64,000 nucleotides of DNA from Perkinsus marinus ATCC 50983 (Eukaryota; Perkinsozoa; Perkinsida; Perkinsidae): positions 932,030-996,029 of the forward strand of contig NW_003207677.1 in assembly GCF_000006405.1 (NCBI RefSeq). The letters run 5' to 3'. The position numbers and the translations under genes are program-made. Positions 22,222 through 33,769 of this stretch are shown piece after piece. How positions within the stretch are numbered: position 1 is the stretch's first letter; every line of letters begins with the position of its first letter. The notes under the pieces were generated by a model. The model had not been told where the DNA came from. It was given only the letters and a program-made list of their open reading frames with translations, and ran no database searches.

Positions 22222-23599
22222 CTAAGAAGAGGAGGATTCAGCTGCAGTAGTGGAGGCAGCCGACCGACTGACGGTAGAGGATGGGCTTTTGGGCTCGGAC
22301 AGGGTCGAGGGATGGCATATCTCATTGAAGAAGTCGGCTATGACTCTGGTGGCGTTACGGGAATCATTAGATGGAACCCAGGCCGGTGGCAGACCAATAA
22401 AGGCATGTCGAGATTGAGGGTAGACCTACGGGATTAGATAACAGCAACAGCGTTACTACTACTACTTACCTGCATTGTAGCCTTAGCTCCCCTCTTACGA
22501 AGGTATGCATAGGTAGCTTGAGTGCTATTAAGCAGAATATCCTTACCACCACATACTAGGTATATAGGTGGTAGACTCCATGCTGCACGGGGAGGCATTT
22601 GCTTTAAGACGTCCAAAAATTGGCTCGGCTGGCCCTTTCGGATGTGATGATTCCGAGTGTACCTACAGACCCTTAGGATGGGCTACTCTAAAGACGACTA
22701 GTACATCCTCATGGACACCTCCACGCCGAACTCGGCGATGGCTTGTTCGTTAGGAGATATGAATTTCAGCCGACCGCAATGATCTTGATGCCAGGAGTGG
22801 GAGTCGAGAAGGCCGTAACTAGAGAGGCATAGTGACGTGATGTGAAGGAAGTGTGGTATTATTACGCAGAGGCGACACCTAGTATGTTAGGCATCTGAGA
22901 GGGATGGAAGGGAGGGTAGGAGCACCCACAGGATAACTCAGGTAGATCTATACAACAAACCATGACTTCATCACATAGGAAGTACAAATATTACCATAGC
23001 CCTCAGTGACCCAAAGGGTGGCCATCAACGCTAGGGAGGCCCCAGCGCTGTCACCAAAGAGGCAAATCGAGTGGAAACCTGATTAGTGATACCTGGTGGC
23101 TTTGTTAACCTTGAGGTCTTACCTAATTGGTCCTTCATGTAGCGTAGGGCGGCCAGGACCTGTAGGAAAGCATCATTAAGCTCACCTATGAACATTGCTT
23201 ACTGATAGCAATGGGCATGGGTAGGGATGCTCAGGGGAGAGAGGATAGTCCATAGAGTATACTGGGGACCGGCATGGAGATCTCGAAAATGCCGTCACAC
23301 TATGTAGCATAACAGCCGAGTTGGCAGCCACAAACCCACCACCGTGTATGTAACTGAATACCACTCAGTAGGCCGCCTATCTACTACCCTATACTACAGT
23401 ATTGGAATAACATCGTCATCAGTAGGAGAGGTTGGACGTATAACATCAATCGTCTGTCGTTTCTCTGGTCCATAACGATACCTAGATACCTATTACCCAT
23501 AGTAAGGGAAGGAGTAATACTACTCTTTAAAGGTGATAGTGCAGTCTTTAGCTGGAGGGACGGCACCGTCTTGGGCCTCGAGGCCTCCAAGACAACCAT
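22222..23599 (-). CDS. HSL-family (alpha/beta hydrolase-3) esterase
   Basis: Carboxylester hydrolase of the hormone-sensitive-lipase group. Exons give VPSLQLKTALSPLK near the N-terminus, then YIHGGGFVAANSAVMLHSV (oxyanion HGGG), YSMDYPLSPEHPYP, VLAALRYMKDQLG, and SICLFGDSAGASLALMATLW with the nucleophile Ser in GDSAG. Next comes the acid region PPIYLVCGGKDILLNSTQ. The last exon offers RHAFIGLPP as candidate catalytic His and a Ser-rich tail; stop 22222-22224. The start is taken at the ATG ending at 23599; no signal peptide is obvious. The middle (22640-22960) is assembled less surely. Substrate unknown. An intron near 23360 holds a 9/10 match to the GGAGTGGTAT word. Confidence 0.8.
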
Positions 23600-23698
23600 T
23601 GAAACGTCCTGGGAGATGAATGTGCCTAATTAGCAACAATGACGATGATGATGATAATCCACCTCATACGTGCATGTTTAACATAGTACACAGATCTA

Positions 23699-24270
23699 TT
23701 ACTTCGTCAAAGTTAGTGCTAGGTTATCCAAAAGAAGCCGTATAAGGCATATCACGAAATGGGCAAGCGGCAAAAGCAAGCAGTCCCATAATAGTAATTC
23801 ACGTAGGAATCTCATACTCCGGCTAAGCCCATTGTTGGTCATATATCGCATATCGTAGGCAGGAGCCTTAACGGCGGTAATGACAAGGAGTATATATAAA
23901 ACAAGGGCTGTAGGATAATAATAGCACTTACCTCTGATAGAACGGCCAGAAGGTCTCTAAAGGTGGTTGAATGACGAACCGCACTATAAGGGCTCCCAAG
24001 GGGACGAATACTCTCTCTAATACCCAATCTATGGACTCCAGATATGACAATACTTCTTTGATATATGTCATTATGACTATTCTTAATTATAGTAAAATAA
24101 TAAGAGTCGAAAGGAACTAGCATGAGAATGCTCCTTCTCTCTACTCTCCGTAGGATGCAAATCCTCCCAAGTTATCCTCAAAGTTATCGTTGCCCCTTTT
24201 CCAAGAGTAACACAAGACATGGTTATCGAGACGGTATGAATAGAAACAGTTGTCGTCCTCGGCTATTGTT
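23699..24270 (-). CDS. Unknown protein with hydrophobic C-terminus
   Basis: Three minus-strand open segments splice plausibly: NCFYSYRLDNHVLCYSWKRG; LGIRESIRPLGSPYSAVRHS to LLAVLSE; then after an acceptor ALVLYILLVITAVKAPAYDM and a second hydrophobic run to a stop at 23699-23701. Two membrane segments are likely. I do not recognise the family and cannot fix the start. GTACTACC / GGAGTGGTAC near 24397 is one base off the window's recurrent 10-mer. Confidence 0.33.
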
Positions 24271-24424
24271 GTTGTTACTACCATAATTCCATTAATAAAC
24301 AGCCGACTACAGATAAGGTAGTAGTAACATCAGCGGATAGTGCTTATCACCGCCTCACTATGGTAGGAGAATATACCTAGCATCATGATGTGGCCAAGGA
24401 GTGGTACTACAATGATACTACAGT

Positions 24425-27400
24425 TTAGAGATTAACGTTGAGCCTGTCGGCGTATGTAGCCACCTTGTCATCATCGAAGACGTTAGCTTCCTGTAGAGTC
24501 TTGACCAATTCCATGACGAAGATTTCGGCGATGTTTGGTATGTCCAATTTCATATCCTCAATTATTCTAACATCACCAACAACTCCTATGAAGACCACTA
24601 TCCGACCGAAACTCACTCAGGATCAGCAAACTCGTCCAAAGCCTTCTCGAGAGCCTTCACTTCCCAAGTACCCCTCTCCACTCCACCAAAGAGCTTGGCT
24701 AATGCCTGTATAGTGAGCAATCGAGGAGGTAGTGGAGCACGATAGGGAGTATGACTACCTCAAAGTGGGCCAACCTCTGCTCCTTCTTGATGTCACAGCT
24801 TGCACCAATACGATCCATAAGAATCTTACTCTGTTGCTCTGGAGTAGCTGTAATGTCAGCCAACTCCTGAACTGCATTATCAACCTGACCAAAGCTGTAT
24901 AGTGGGCAGGGTATGGTGTGTAGGGAGCATACGTCGAGTGAGGCACTGAGCTCCTCCAAGGTGCTCTTCACCATCTTAGCGGGATCCTCGGTATCTAGGA
25001 GAGCACCAACATCATGGTCGTAGTAGTGAGGAGTACGATTGACTTACGGGCAACAGGCTTAGGAGCCTCAGGGGCGCTCATAGAGCCTGATGAAGGACTC
25101 GAAGATCTGTCAATACCTGTAGGATGATGGGCTAGAACCCAAGTCGGCAGCATACAAAGCAGGGCCCATAACTACTAGAGTATTACTTCTGCTCTTCTCC
25201 GGCATAGACGACCTAGCAGCCCATGGAGCAGGAGTAGGAGCAACTGGCATTGAGCCTCGAGAGCCTGAAGGTACTCTACGTGGCTGATGACCAACCCTGC
25301 TTCCTCTCTTACCCAGTCTGCTAGGGCCGGTGGCTGATAGTCCGTGAGGGACACTACCAGTCCTGGATACGGTACGATGGAGGCCCGAGCCCTTCTTATC
25401 TAATCTAGAGCTGCTACCAAACCCACTAGTTCGGGAGCGACTGAGGCCACCACGTCCACCACCACCATCTACAACAGGAAGCAGTTGATAGCACACAACG
25501 CGATGATAACTACTTCGGGAATTCTGACGACTGAATTTGGATTCAGTTTCGGCCCGTTCAAGTTCTACTTGACGATGCACCTGTGATATGCTGTGGTGGG
25601 ACTTAGTGCATACCCCTATAGTATCCATACCTCCGAAATAGTGAGAGGGCCATTGTCCTTCTTAGGGTCGACCCAACGATGAGCCCTCAAATCCAAAATA
25701 TCCTACAACAAAGGTCACACAGGTGGATGAGATGAAGAGTACATACCTCACACATAAAGCGAATCCTATTAGAGTAGCCCGAGTCGTCGGCTGACACGCT
25801 CTTTAGCTTATCAAACGTCGGAGCGAATCTGGACAGAGTGACATCGATAGTGATAATAGCATAAGGGCATCTCACTCAGCATAATGGCTCCATTTAGGAT
25901 TATCATAAACAGGAGCGATCTCCCTTAGGAAAACACAAAGAGCTTCAATACACTCTTCTCGACCTACTTCCCACATCTGGGTAACCTGAAAGCATCAGCG
26001 AGATTATGATAGTGATGGACCATGCAGGCGAATTACACAAACTATAATAATCTTAGCGTGAATGAGTTTTCGCTTCAACAACTGTGCAACAAGTTTGATG
26101 TTGCCGAGCATTCTAGTCTTGTATCTGCAGAGGGATAATAGAGCTGGGATGAAGACATATTCAGCCCGGGATCCTCCTTACCGTATCTCGGCCTCCTGAA
26201 GTTCCTCTCCTTCTAGGCCACTTTCAGTGAGCTCGACTGGGGGCCTCAAGTTAGATTCGAAATAATGCTAACAACGTCAGCATCGTCCTCCTCTACAGTT
26301 TTCCCCCTACCTGGCATGTGTTCAACAACACGTTCTTAAAAGCCATGACCTGCTCCTTCCCTGATGAAACATCCTCGAGTACCGGCTCCTCACCTAACTC
26401 CACTAATGCCATCAAGGAGTAGAAGATACTATTACTAGTTCGTAGCCATTGCACAGTCCTTTGACAGACATCAGCATACATAGATATGAAGTGATGCTGA
26501 GTAGTGGCCTTCTCAAATAACTTATCCACCAAAGACTTCATATGCTTCTCCTTACATATACCCGTCTCAGCACTTTGGAGTTCATTCTGTCAAGCACACA
26601 GATCGTCATTAGTACTATCGAAATCAGCAAGGGTAACAGCTCACCACAAGCTTCTCGAACTTCTCCACAGTCAACTTGTTAAGGATGCCGATAATATGTC
26701 GTTCCACCTTCTCATCACCAGATTGCTGAGAACAACAACGCCAATAATATCCTCAGACAGAACGCTACGGGACCCTGCCTCTAATTTCAGCTTCTGTTGA
26801 GTAGCCCACGAACTCTCCGAATGTTGAAGTGGTTCGACATACTCGTTGGGGTCAGGAGTAGGACGTCTATCACCACCATGGCGACCAGACTTGCCACCTT
26901 TGCGGCCTAAGCAGCAGCAGGATACCCAAGGATGAGAGCTCGTTAAGTATCCTCTTACGACCGTCCTTATGTCTCATTGACCTATGCTTATCTGCATCTC
27001 TACGCCAATCCATACCATCATCATCCTCACCACCCTTTTTCATATGGCCCATCCTGACCACATATACTATAACAACCCCTAGTTATATTTCCCAAGCCCA
27101 CCTAGAGTTCTTGAGGATCTGTGTAGGTATGTTATGATCCTTAGGCAGTTCTTGACATTCAGGTAGATCCCTCAATGAGCGTAGGAAGTCCAAAGTATAG
27201 TGCCTAGGAGGAGAGTAGAGAACAGGATATAGGTTATCATCCTTACTGATAGTCCAAGACAGCATCATAGTTAGGAGTAGGGCTAGGTGTGTATTCATCA
27301 TCATCTTCATGATGAGGGGGATGATCATAACCCTCAGAGGCAGTGACCTCCTCCTCCTCTTCATTCTCTTCTCTAGCTGTCTTCTCGGACTCCTCCGATT

Positions 27401-29967
27401 CCCGAGCAGTAGCGGCCTTCTCAGCTGGAGTAGCAATAGAGTCGTTGTACCTCTTATGCAGCTTACCTTCAGCGGCCTTGGCGACAGCAGCAGCAGCAGC
27501 TTCCTCTTCCTCTCGAGCGATACGCTCCTTCTCCTCTTGGGCCTTCTTGGCAGCAGCAGCAGCAGCAGCTTCCTCGGCCTTCTTGGCAGCAGCAGCATCG
27601 GCCTCTTCTTGGGCCTTCTTAGCAGCAGCAGCAGCAGCTTCCTCTGCCTTCTTGGCAGCAGCGGCAGCAGCAGCTTCCTCTTCCTCTGCCTTCTTGGCAG
27701 CAGCGGCAGCAGCAGCATCGGCCTCTTCTTGGGCCTTCTTAGCAGCAGCAGCCTTCTTTTTCTCTTCCTCAGCTTCCCTTTCCTCTTGCATCCGAAGGCG
27801 TTGAGCGGCCTCCTTCTCTTCCTCCTCTTGTCGTTGTTGTTCTCTCAATACTCTATCAGCTTCCTCCTGCTTAGCTTTCCTCTCCTCCTCCTTCTCTTTA
27901 GCCAACTCAGCAGCAGCCGTCAGAGCACTAGCCCTCTCGGAAGATTCCCCCGAAATGATCGGATCATGTGCCTAAAGAGCAGACATCCAATTTACCATCC
28001 CAACAGGCCAACCTACCGGCTTCACCGTGGGCGTCTTGGAGGCCCTTATAGCCCAAGCTCCCTTCAAGTGGCGAGGGGACACAGGTGGGCTCAAAGGCTT
28101 ATCGGAGGGTTCCGTAGTAGATACTACTGGCTTAGGCAGAGTCGGCGATGAGGCAACTACCATCTTAGGTGTAGACTGCTGCTGTACAGCCACCGGCTTG
28201 GGCGTGGAGTGCACAGATGGACTCGGCGCCTTAGAGCCCACTAGAGGTGACTTAGTGCTGACCACAAGAGGGGAGGTAGTAGGAGGGACCATGTGAGCCT
28301 GCTTAGCCCTGTCCGCCCAGGATGGCGCACCGTTGGTCTCGCTAGGGACCTGCGGGCGATCAACCCGTTTTGGTAAGCAGATCAAGCCCTCCCTTACCTC
28401 CTCCTTAACATCAGACTTTGCAGGTACCTAACAGGATGTTGAGCTAATCATCTACGTTACGAGGAGCTCACCACTGTAGCCTTGGGAGCTGCTGTTGTAG
28501 GGACAGGCTGCTGATGACGGTGGGCTGTGTTCACAGTTGGTGTCTTGGCAACTAGTACTCTCGGGGTAGATGTCTAGATGGAGTGGTATACGACGAAACT
28601 GGTTACAATATCCCTCACCTTAGGAGCCGGACTGCTCGCGGCGGACGATGCCTTCAGCTTAGCGGCCCAGTTCATCACCTGCAAACCCCGAATAAAATCC
28701 TACACCCACAGTCCTCATCTCACCTTAGGCTGTGAGCCGTTGGTAGCAGCGGCTGACTCCTTCTCCGCCTCTTCCTTCTTCCTCTCAGCCTCCTTCCTCT
28801 CCTCTTCCTCTTCTAGATGCTTTAACTGATAGAAAAAGCGTAAAATCCCTCCACTGCGTCTTGCGCCGCCCCTACAGCTTCCTTATCGAGCTTCTTGCCA
28901 GCTGCCAATATTGCAGCAGATACTGCAAGAGAGGGACCAGAGAGGTCGATCTTCACATCCTCCTTCTTCTCAGGGGTACCCTTGGTAGGAGTATCCATAC
29001 CACGATGATGGGTTGGTGATGTATTGATAGAGGATGGTGCTCCTCCCTTGCCCCCCTGGAAGCATGCCATGCCCCACCAATTCCGTTCACAACGACCTAC
29101 CTTGCCTCCCTTCCCTCTATTGTTAAAACCCTTGCCTCCCTTGCCACCCTTAGAGGTATGGCCATTCCGAGGGCCTCCCCGACTCATGTTAGGATTCTTC
29201 CGACCCTCCTGACTGTTGTTACCAGGAGCAGCCATGACCCCCATAGCGCCACCAGCGGGATTAACAACTCCCATCGGGGCAGTATAGTACGCAGACATCT
29301 GAGGTAAGGTGCGATTAAGATATGAAGGACAGAAGAGCACCTACCGGCACACCCACAGCAGGTCCTTGAGGTGTCATGTAATTCACTAAATAGGCTGCTT
29401 GGGGATAATAACTGAATCAAGAGTAGAAGGCCAATGATGGTGTAGCCTTACCCTGGATAGTTGGCAAAACTAGCAGCAGGCATGGCGTATTGGTATCTGA
29501 TAGCAGCACAAGTGTGATGAGGGTAGATAGATGAGGGAAAGGGTAGTACTCAATAGGATAGGCCTGATGAGTAGCAGTAGCGTCCCATCCTCCCTTGGCT
29601 GTTACTCCAGTGGTGGGCAGAAGACCATCACCAGCGGCTCTATTTGACGGTGAACTCGCTGAGTGACCTTTTGATAGGAATTCAGAGAGGAGTGGTATGA
29701 CCGACAGTCTTACCTGATTGTGCGGATTCCGATTGCCGCCGCTTAGGGGTAGAGGAAGATGAAGAGGCAGCAGAGACCTCCTTAGCGCTAGTCGCTGATG
29801 TTGTTCTTGTTGACGTTAAGTTGTTATTGTTATTGCCGGTAGCGGTTGTGAAAGAGCCTGTCAAGTATAACTCCTTTATGCAACCAGCACGACCACAAAT
29901 ACCTACCAGGGACAAACTCACACGCATTCGGGTTGAGTTTACTCGATGGCGATGTTTGTGTGGCCAT
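24425..29967 (-). CDS. EIF4G: Translation initiation factor eIF4G with N-terminal PAM2 motif
   Basis: Scaffold of the cap-binding complex, bridging eIF4E, eIF4A and poly(A)-binding protein. The ATG at 29965-29967 gives a first exon containing SSKLNPNACEFVPGSF, a near-perfect PAM2 motif (LNxxAxxFxP) for the MLLE domain of poly(A)-binding protein. Next come Asn/Ser-rich and Gly/Lys/Arg-rich segments (28822-29340), then an Ala/Glu/Lys coiled coil (27243-27905). HYTLDFLRSL (27170-27200) fits the eIF4E-binding YxxxxL-phi site. The MIF4G domain spans about 25690-26800: GILNKLTVEKFEKL, LVDKLFEKATTQHHFISMYA, KNVLLNTCQ, LGNIKLVAQLLKRKLIHAK, SNRIRFMCEDILDLRAHRWV. An MA3-like helical domain ends at 24425. 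Introns at 28580-28589 and 29689-29698 hold ATACCACTCC on the coding strand. Confidence 0.92.
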
Positions 29968-30270
29968 GATGGAAAATGTAACTGCTCAACAACATCATCA
30001 TCTACTCAGCACCATGCAACTAGTCATCCTCATCATTATGCTACTAGTACTAACCACACTGTGCTCACCAATGCACTAAGGTAGCTTACTCGCGATGAGG
30101 ATGATAGCGAGGTAGATAACAGAGAGTTGAGTAAATGCAAGATTTTGTAGAGAGCAAGATTCTGGCTCGTTTTCCTCGAAGCTCCAACATCGCTATGTTT
30201 GAAATTCAAATATATAACTCTGTTCCCAGAAGAGTGATTATAACATCCTCCTGTAGGTCCTTGTGTAGTC

Positions 30271-31085
30271 ATGTCTAAAGATTTGGACGTCGTTAAGGTC
30301 CGTACCTCTGATGGTGTGATCGTACCTATACCTCTGAAGGCTGCCCGCTTCAGCATCTTAGTCAACAACATGATCGATGATGCTAGTGATAGCATCAACG
30401 ACGAGGTAATATAAGTAGGACTATAGTTATGATGCCTCCTTCACATAGGAGATACCTCTACCTAATGTCACTTCAAAGACACTAAGCAAGGTCGTACAAT
30501 GGTGTGAGTATCATATTGATCATCCTGTTAGTAGTACCACTCCATTCGCAACTTCTCCCGATTGCCACAAGTCAGGTGTCATCACGAAGCCCTTAAAGAT
30601 GGGCGGTTGCCTCACAGATAATGGCGTGTCTGATTGGGACAACAAGTTTGTGGATTTACCCGAGGTGGTTTTACTTCCCCTCTCCTCTCCCCCTCTACCA
30701 CTGTCATGTTGTCCAGGAGGAGCTGTTCGATGTGATGTTAGCTGCCAACTTCATGGACATCAAACCACTACTGGAGCTTTGTTGTGCCTCGGTACTCCGT
30801 GACGACTCACCCCAGGCCACTCTGCTTGTTCTTCACGACCATCAGCTCGGGCTTATATGATCTTCTTATCTGAGACCCCTCAGACGCATTTGACTTTTTG
30901 TGATGGTACTGAATCGTTCTCGGCGCACATGGGATGGTTGCATAAATATAGCTCGACAAGTTCAGGTAGCATCTTCTATCAAGTCCAAGACGGTTGAGGA
31001 ACTACGACAAGAGCTTGGTGTTGGTGAGGATGGCTTCACGGCTGAGGAGGAGGAGAAGATACTTCGGGATAATGCACACTGGTAG
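30271..31085 (+). CDS. SKP1: SKP1, SCF ubiquitin-ligase adaptor
   Basis: Links F-box proteins to cullin in SCF E3 ligases. Four exons (30271-30405, 30449-30664, 30717-30791, 30966-31085) encode 181 residues. The BTB/POZ-like core reads DVVKVRTSDGVIVPIPLKAA, EIPLPNVTSKTLSKVVQWCE and DWDNKFVDLPE, then EELFDVMLAANFMDIKPLLE. The C-terminal F-box-binding helices are VASSIKSKTVEELRQELGVG, EDGFTAEEEEKILRDNAHW. The insert after YHIDHP (SSTTPFATSPDCHKSGVITK) is somewhat longer than in human SKP1 (163 residues). The third intron is long for this window (174 nt). The protein ends NAHW rather than the usual WCxEK. Confidence 0.95.
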
Positions 31086-31099
31086 GTCCCGGGTGGTAG

Positions 31100-31374
31100 T
31101 CATAATCTCATCGTCACTGCTAACCTCTTCCTCGCCCGGGCCCAATCAAACTCCGATCGATATCTCAATCGAAGGCTGGGTGGAAGCAGCAATCTCGTCG
31201 CAGTAGAATATTCATTAAGTTCAGTGAAACCCGCTTATTGTGAAGGTTGAGCATGTTAAGGTCTATCAGGTGTAAAGAGGCCGCAGAGATGTTGCAAGAG
31301 ATTGAGAAGGAGAAAGCCCTCGCCGCCGCTTCTACTGGCGGAGACCAGAAGACTTCCAATGAGGATCAGAATTA
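31100..31374 (+). CDS. Possible small basic/acidic protein, unassigned
   Basis: Two plus frames look coding: HNLIVTANLFLARAQSNSDR (about 31108-31205) and, after a possible intron, KEAAEMLQEIEKEKALAAAS ending at TAG 31372-31374. They are close downstream of SKP1. No domain is recognised and no start is certain. Confidence 0.25.
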
Positions 31375-31379
31375 GAAAA

Positions 31380-32215
31380 CGGTCGTATTATAACAAAGCG
31401 CAAAAATTTGTAGAGTAGTGTATTGATTTTCTTTCAATTAGGTCGGGCAGTAGTGTTCGAAGTGTCAATTGCAAAGGTATGTAAAAGTGTAGAGAGTATC
31501 CTTTGATGAGGCCAGAGGTTGATAATGCTCATGCAAGGCTAACAATAGATACCGATAGCGTTCGTTACTTTCTGTATTCGATAGACTCCCATTATATCGG
31601 TACAAGTGAGTTACTGATGGGATGAAACGGGAGGCATTAGCCTGGCAGTTGGCAGTACATGCGAGGCCCAATTTTTGCTTTGTGAAGGAGTGGACTCAAT
31701 AGCGTGGTGCTTTCCTCTAACCGGGTGCGTTCCTTGATGACTCCCACAGTTATGATACATAAACCGATCAGTTGTCACCCAGAGAAGGGTGAGACGATTG
31801 ATCATTGGTGGAAGACCGAGTCGGTCGGCGGAAGAGATAGAAGACACATGGAGAGAGTGAGATACGCACGATGAGCTCGAGCTCGTCAATTGATTAGAAT
31901 GGGGGGCAGTGAAGGTCAAAAAATAGATGGTTGATGGGATGAGTCGATTACTCGTCGATGACGGGTGAAATCCCTCTATATACCTTCGCAGAAACCAATC
32001 GATTGCCCCGGGCTTGGAGCTTCCGGCGTACAATTTTCATTGACATTCGCTTATTGAATACAGACTCTGTATTACAGAGTCGTGCCATTTTCCATGACTT
32101 GACTATCAAGCCCGAATGCACTGTTAAGCCACAGTACGATTAAATACAAGCAGTACTAACCTTGTTGCATCTCGCTATCATTGATGACGATTGTGAACCA
32201 GACATCTGCGCTATA
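31380..32215. other. Intergenic, no gene seen
   Basis: Small open frames on both strands overlap without conserved motifs or convincing splice chains. Confidence 0.3.
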
Positions 32216-32219
32216 GATG

Positions 32220-32310
32220 GGCAGTGTAACGTTTCCTTACGCTTTGCGTTACGGTGTGCGTAACGTAAGTAGTCTACGGTTACGAAAAGGCCTTACGGCT
32301 TACGCTTGAT
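32220..32310. repeat. Cluster of TTACG / CGTAA words
   Basis: At least eight copies of TTACG or CGTAA in both orientations within about 90 nt (for example GCGTTACGG, GCGTAACGTAAG, CCTTACGGCTTACGC). It may be a multi-site protein-binding region or a decayed repeat. Confidence 0.5.
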
Positions 32311-32353
32311 GCTGAACTGCCTTTTTGGAAATTGTGGCGGAAACATTCGCTGT

Positions 32354-32660
32354 AATGCACTCCACCACAGCACACATTGTTCTTAAACTCGTTTCTGGTG
32401 ACTCGGATTCAACCGAACCGCGAGAGAATAATATTTGGTTTCGCATTTATCACTCGTCCGCCTTGCAAATTCCGTCCGTCCCAGACTGGCCTGGAACTGC
32501 CGAGCCGGTCTCGTCTGGGGATGCGGCTTCACATCAAGTAGATTTAGGCGACCTGAATGATCATTCCTCGTTTCTCCCTGCGCACCTCCGGAAGACCCGT
32601 TATGGCGTCGTAATTTTCGGTACGGGGCTTGAAGCGCGTAACCGCAAAAGTGAGCCATAA
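32354..32660 (+). CDS. Unsupported short ORF
   Basis: A single open frame of 101 codons from the ATG at 32354, without homology I recognise and without neighbouring splice evidence. It ends shortly before a 194-bp dispersed repeat. It could be chance. Confidence 0.15.
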
Positions 32661-32834
32661 CAGTCCGTAACACAATCCTGCTCATCTGTAATATACGCTT
32701 CAAAGCAAGGATTAACTCAACTCGTGGCTGCGCTGCGCGGCCTGCGCATGCGTGCTAGATAATTGTGTCAGTTTTTTCATACCACTCATCCTCCACATCA
32801 CGTCACATAAGGGCGTCTCCGGGCATATGAGTGA

Positions 32835-33028
32835 TGTCGACTGTACTCGAACAGGATCACTTATGTAGTGATTTTCTTTCGTTCACAAGAGTACTCTTGA
32901 CAAAACCCTAAACCGTGATGAGGAGTTGTATACCCCACCCTAATGGAGGTGTAGTCAGTACAGTCATGTACTCGACTTCGATGATCCATCCCGTATGGGA
33001 CTGGGGTGTGGGTATTGCTGAGCGGTTA
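32835..33028 (+). repeat. 194-bp dispersed repeat, copy 1
   Basis: Begins TGTCGACTGTACTCGAACAG and ends TATTGCTGAGCGGTTA. It contains the perfect palindrome CAAGAGTACTCTTG and AAACCCTAAACC. Only a few substitutions separate it from the copies at 40171 and 51801. I see no terminal inverted repeats and no clear target duplication. Confidence 0.95.
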
Positions 33029-33279
33029 ACTTGTAATCTGTGTAATCATAAGTCAAGTTGAGGGGAGAGAATGGGCATGCTAAAGACACCAGTGCCATAA
33101 TACGTACACGACACTCGATAGTATCGATTTGGGACCTCGAGTTGGAGTGGTCAGCCTTGCCGTCAAGAGGATTGGATGTATTTCTAAGAGGATTGGATGC
33201 ATTTCTGATCAGATATTGGAAGCCTCTTTCGAAGCGGCGCAGAACTGTTGAAACCCACGTCCGAGGGCAAACGCTAATT

Positions 33280-33760
33280 GGCTTTCAGCAGCGGTAACAG
33301 TACCAGGAGGAGAAAGTGGAGGCTGCAGAGTGAGGCCCTCCTAGATCTATTATCATCAATCGAGGCTACCAGATACTTGACTCTAGGTCACCCCGGCCAA
33401 TGGAACCGCACCGTATTCTGGAAATGTTTTGGAAGGACGAGCGTCAGCGACATGTATCAACCAATCCTTGACCTTGAAGTGTTGCACATTCACCTTAGGC
33501 TGAGGTCCCTAGCATGCCCCTAATGTGATTCATTGGCATCATCTGCGTATTGATGTGTCTTCTGTATCAGGAACGAGCTCACTCTCCCCGACGCTAATGC
33601 CACTGCTGAGGCTCTAGTTAGCAACATACTCGCAAACAACAGGGGTTCGACTGTCTTGAAGGGATTACTCGAGTAGGTACCTGTTCGAGACCCGACTACT
33701 ACCATCAGTGGAGTGAGTGCTCCTGACCAATTGCCAGGAATCATTACTTAAGATGTGAAT
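33280..33760 (+). CDS. Possible exons of an unknown gene
   Basis: Plus frames LLDLLSSIEATRYLTLGHPG and, after an acceptor at about 33570, NELTLPDANATAEALVSNIL to GSTVLKGLLE have coding-like composition. No start, stop or family can be given. Confidence 0.22.
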
Positions 33761-33769
33761 ATTGTGTGA

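Noticed and set aside
27343-27804. Ala/Ser-rich and Leu/Ser-rich ORFs on the plus strand
   Set aside because: They are antisense shadows of the Ala/Glu/Lys coiled-coil exon of eIF4G.
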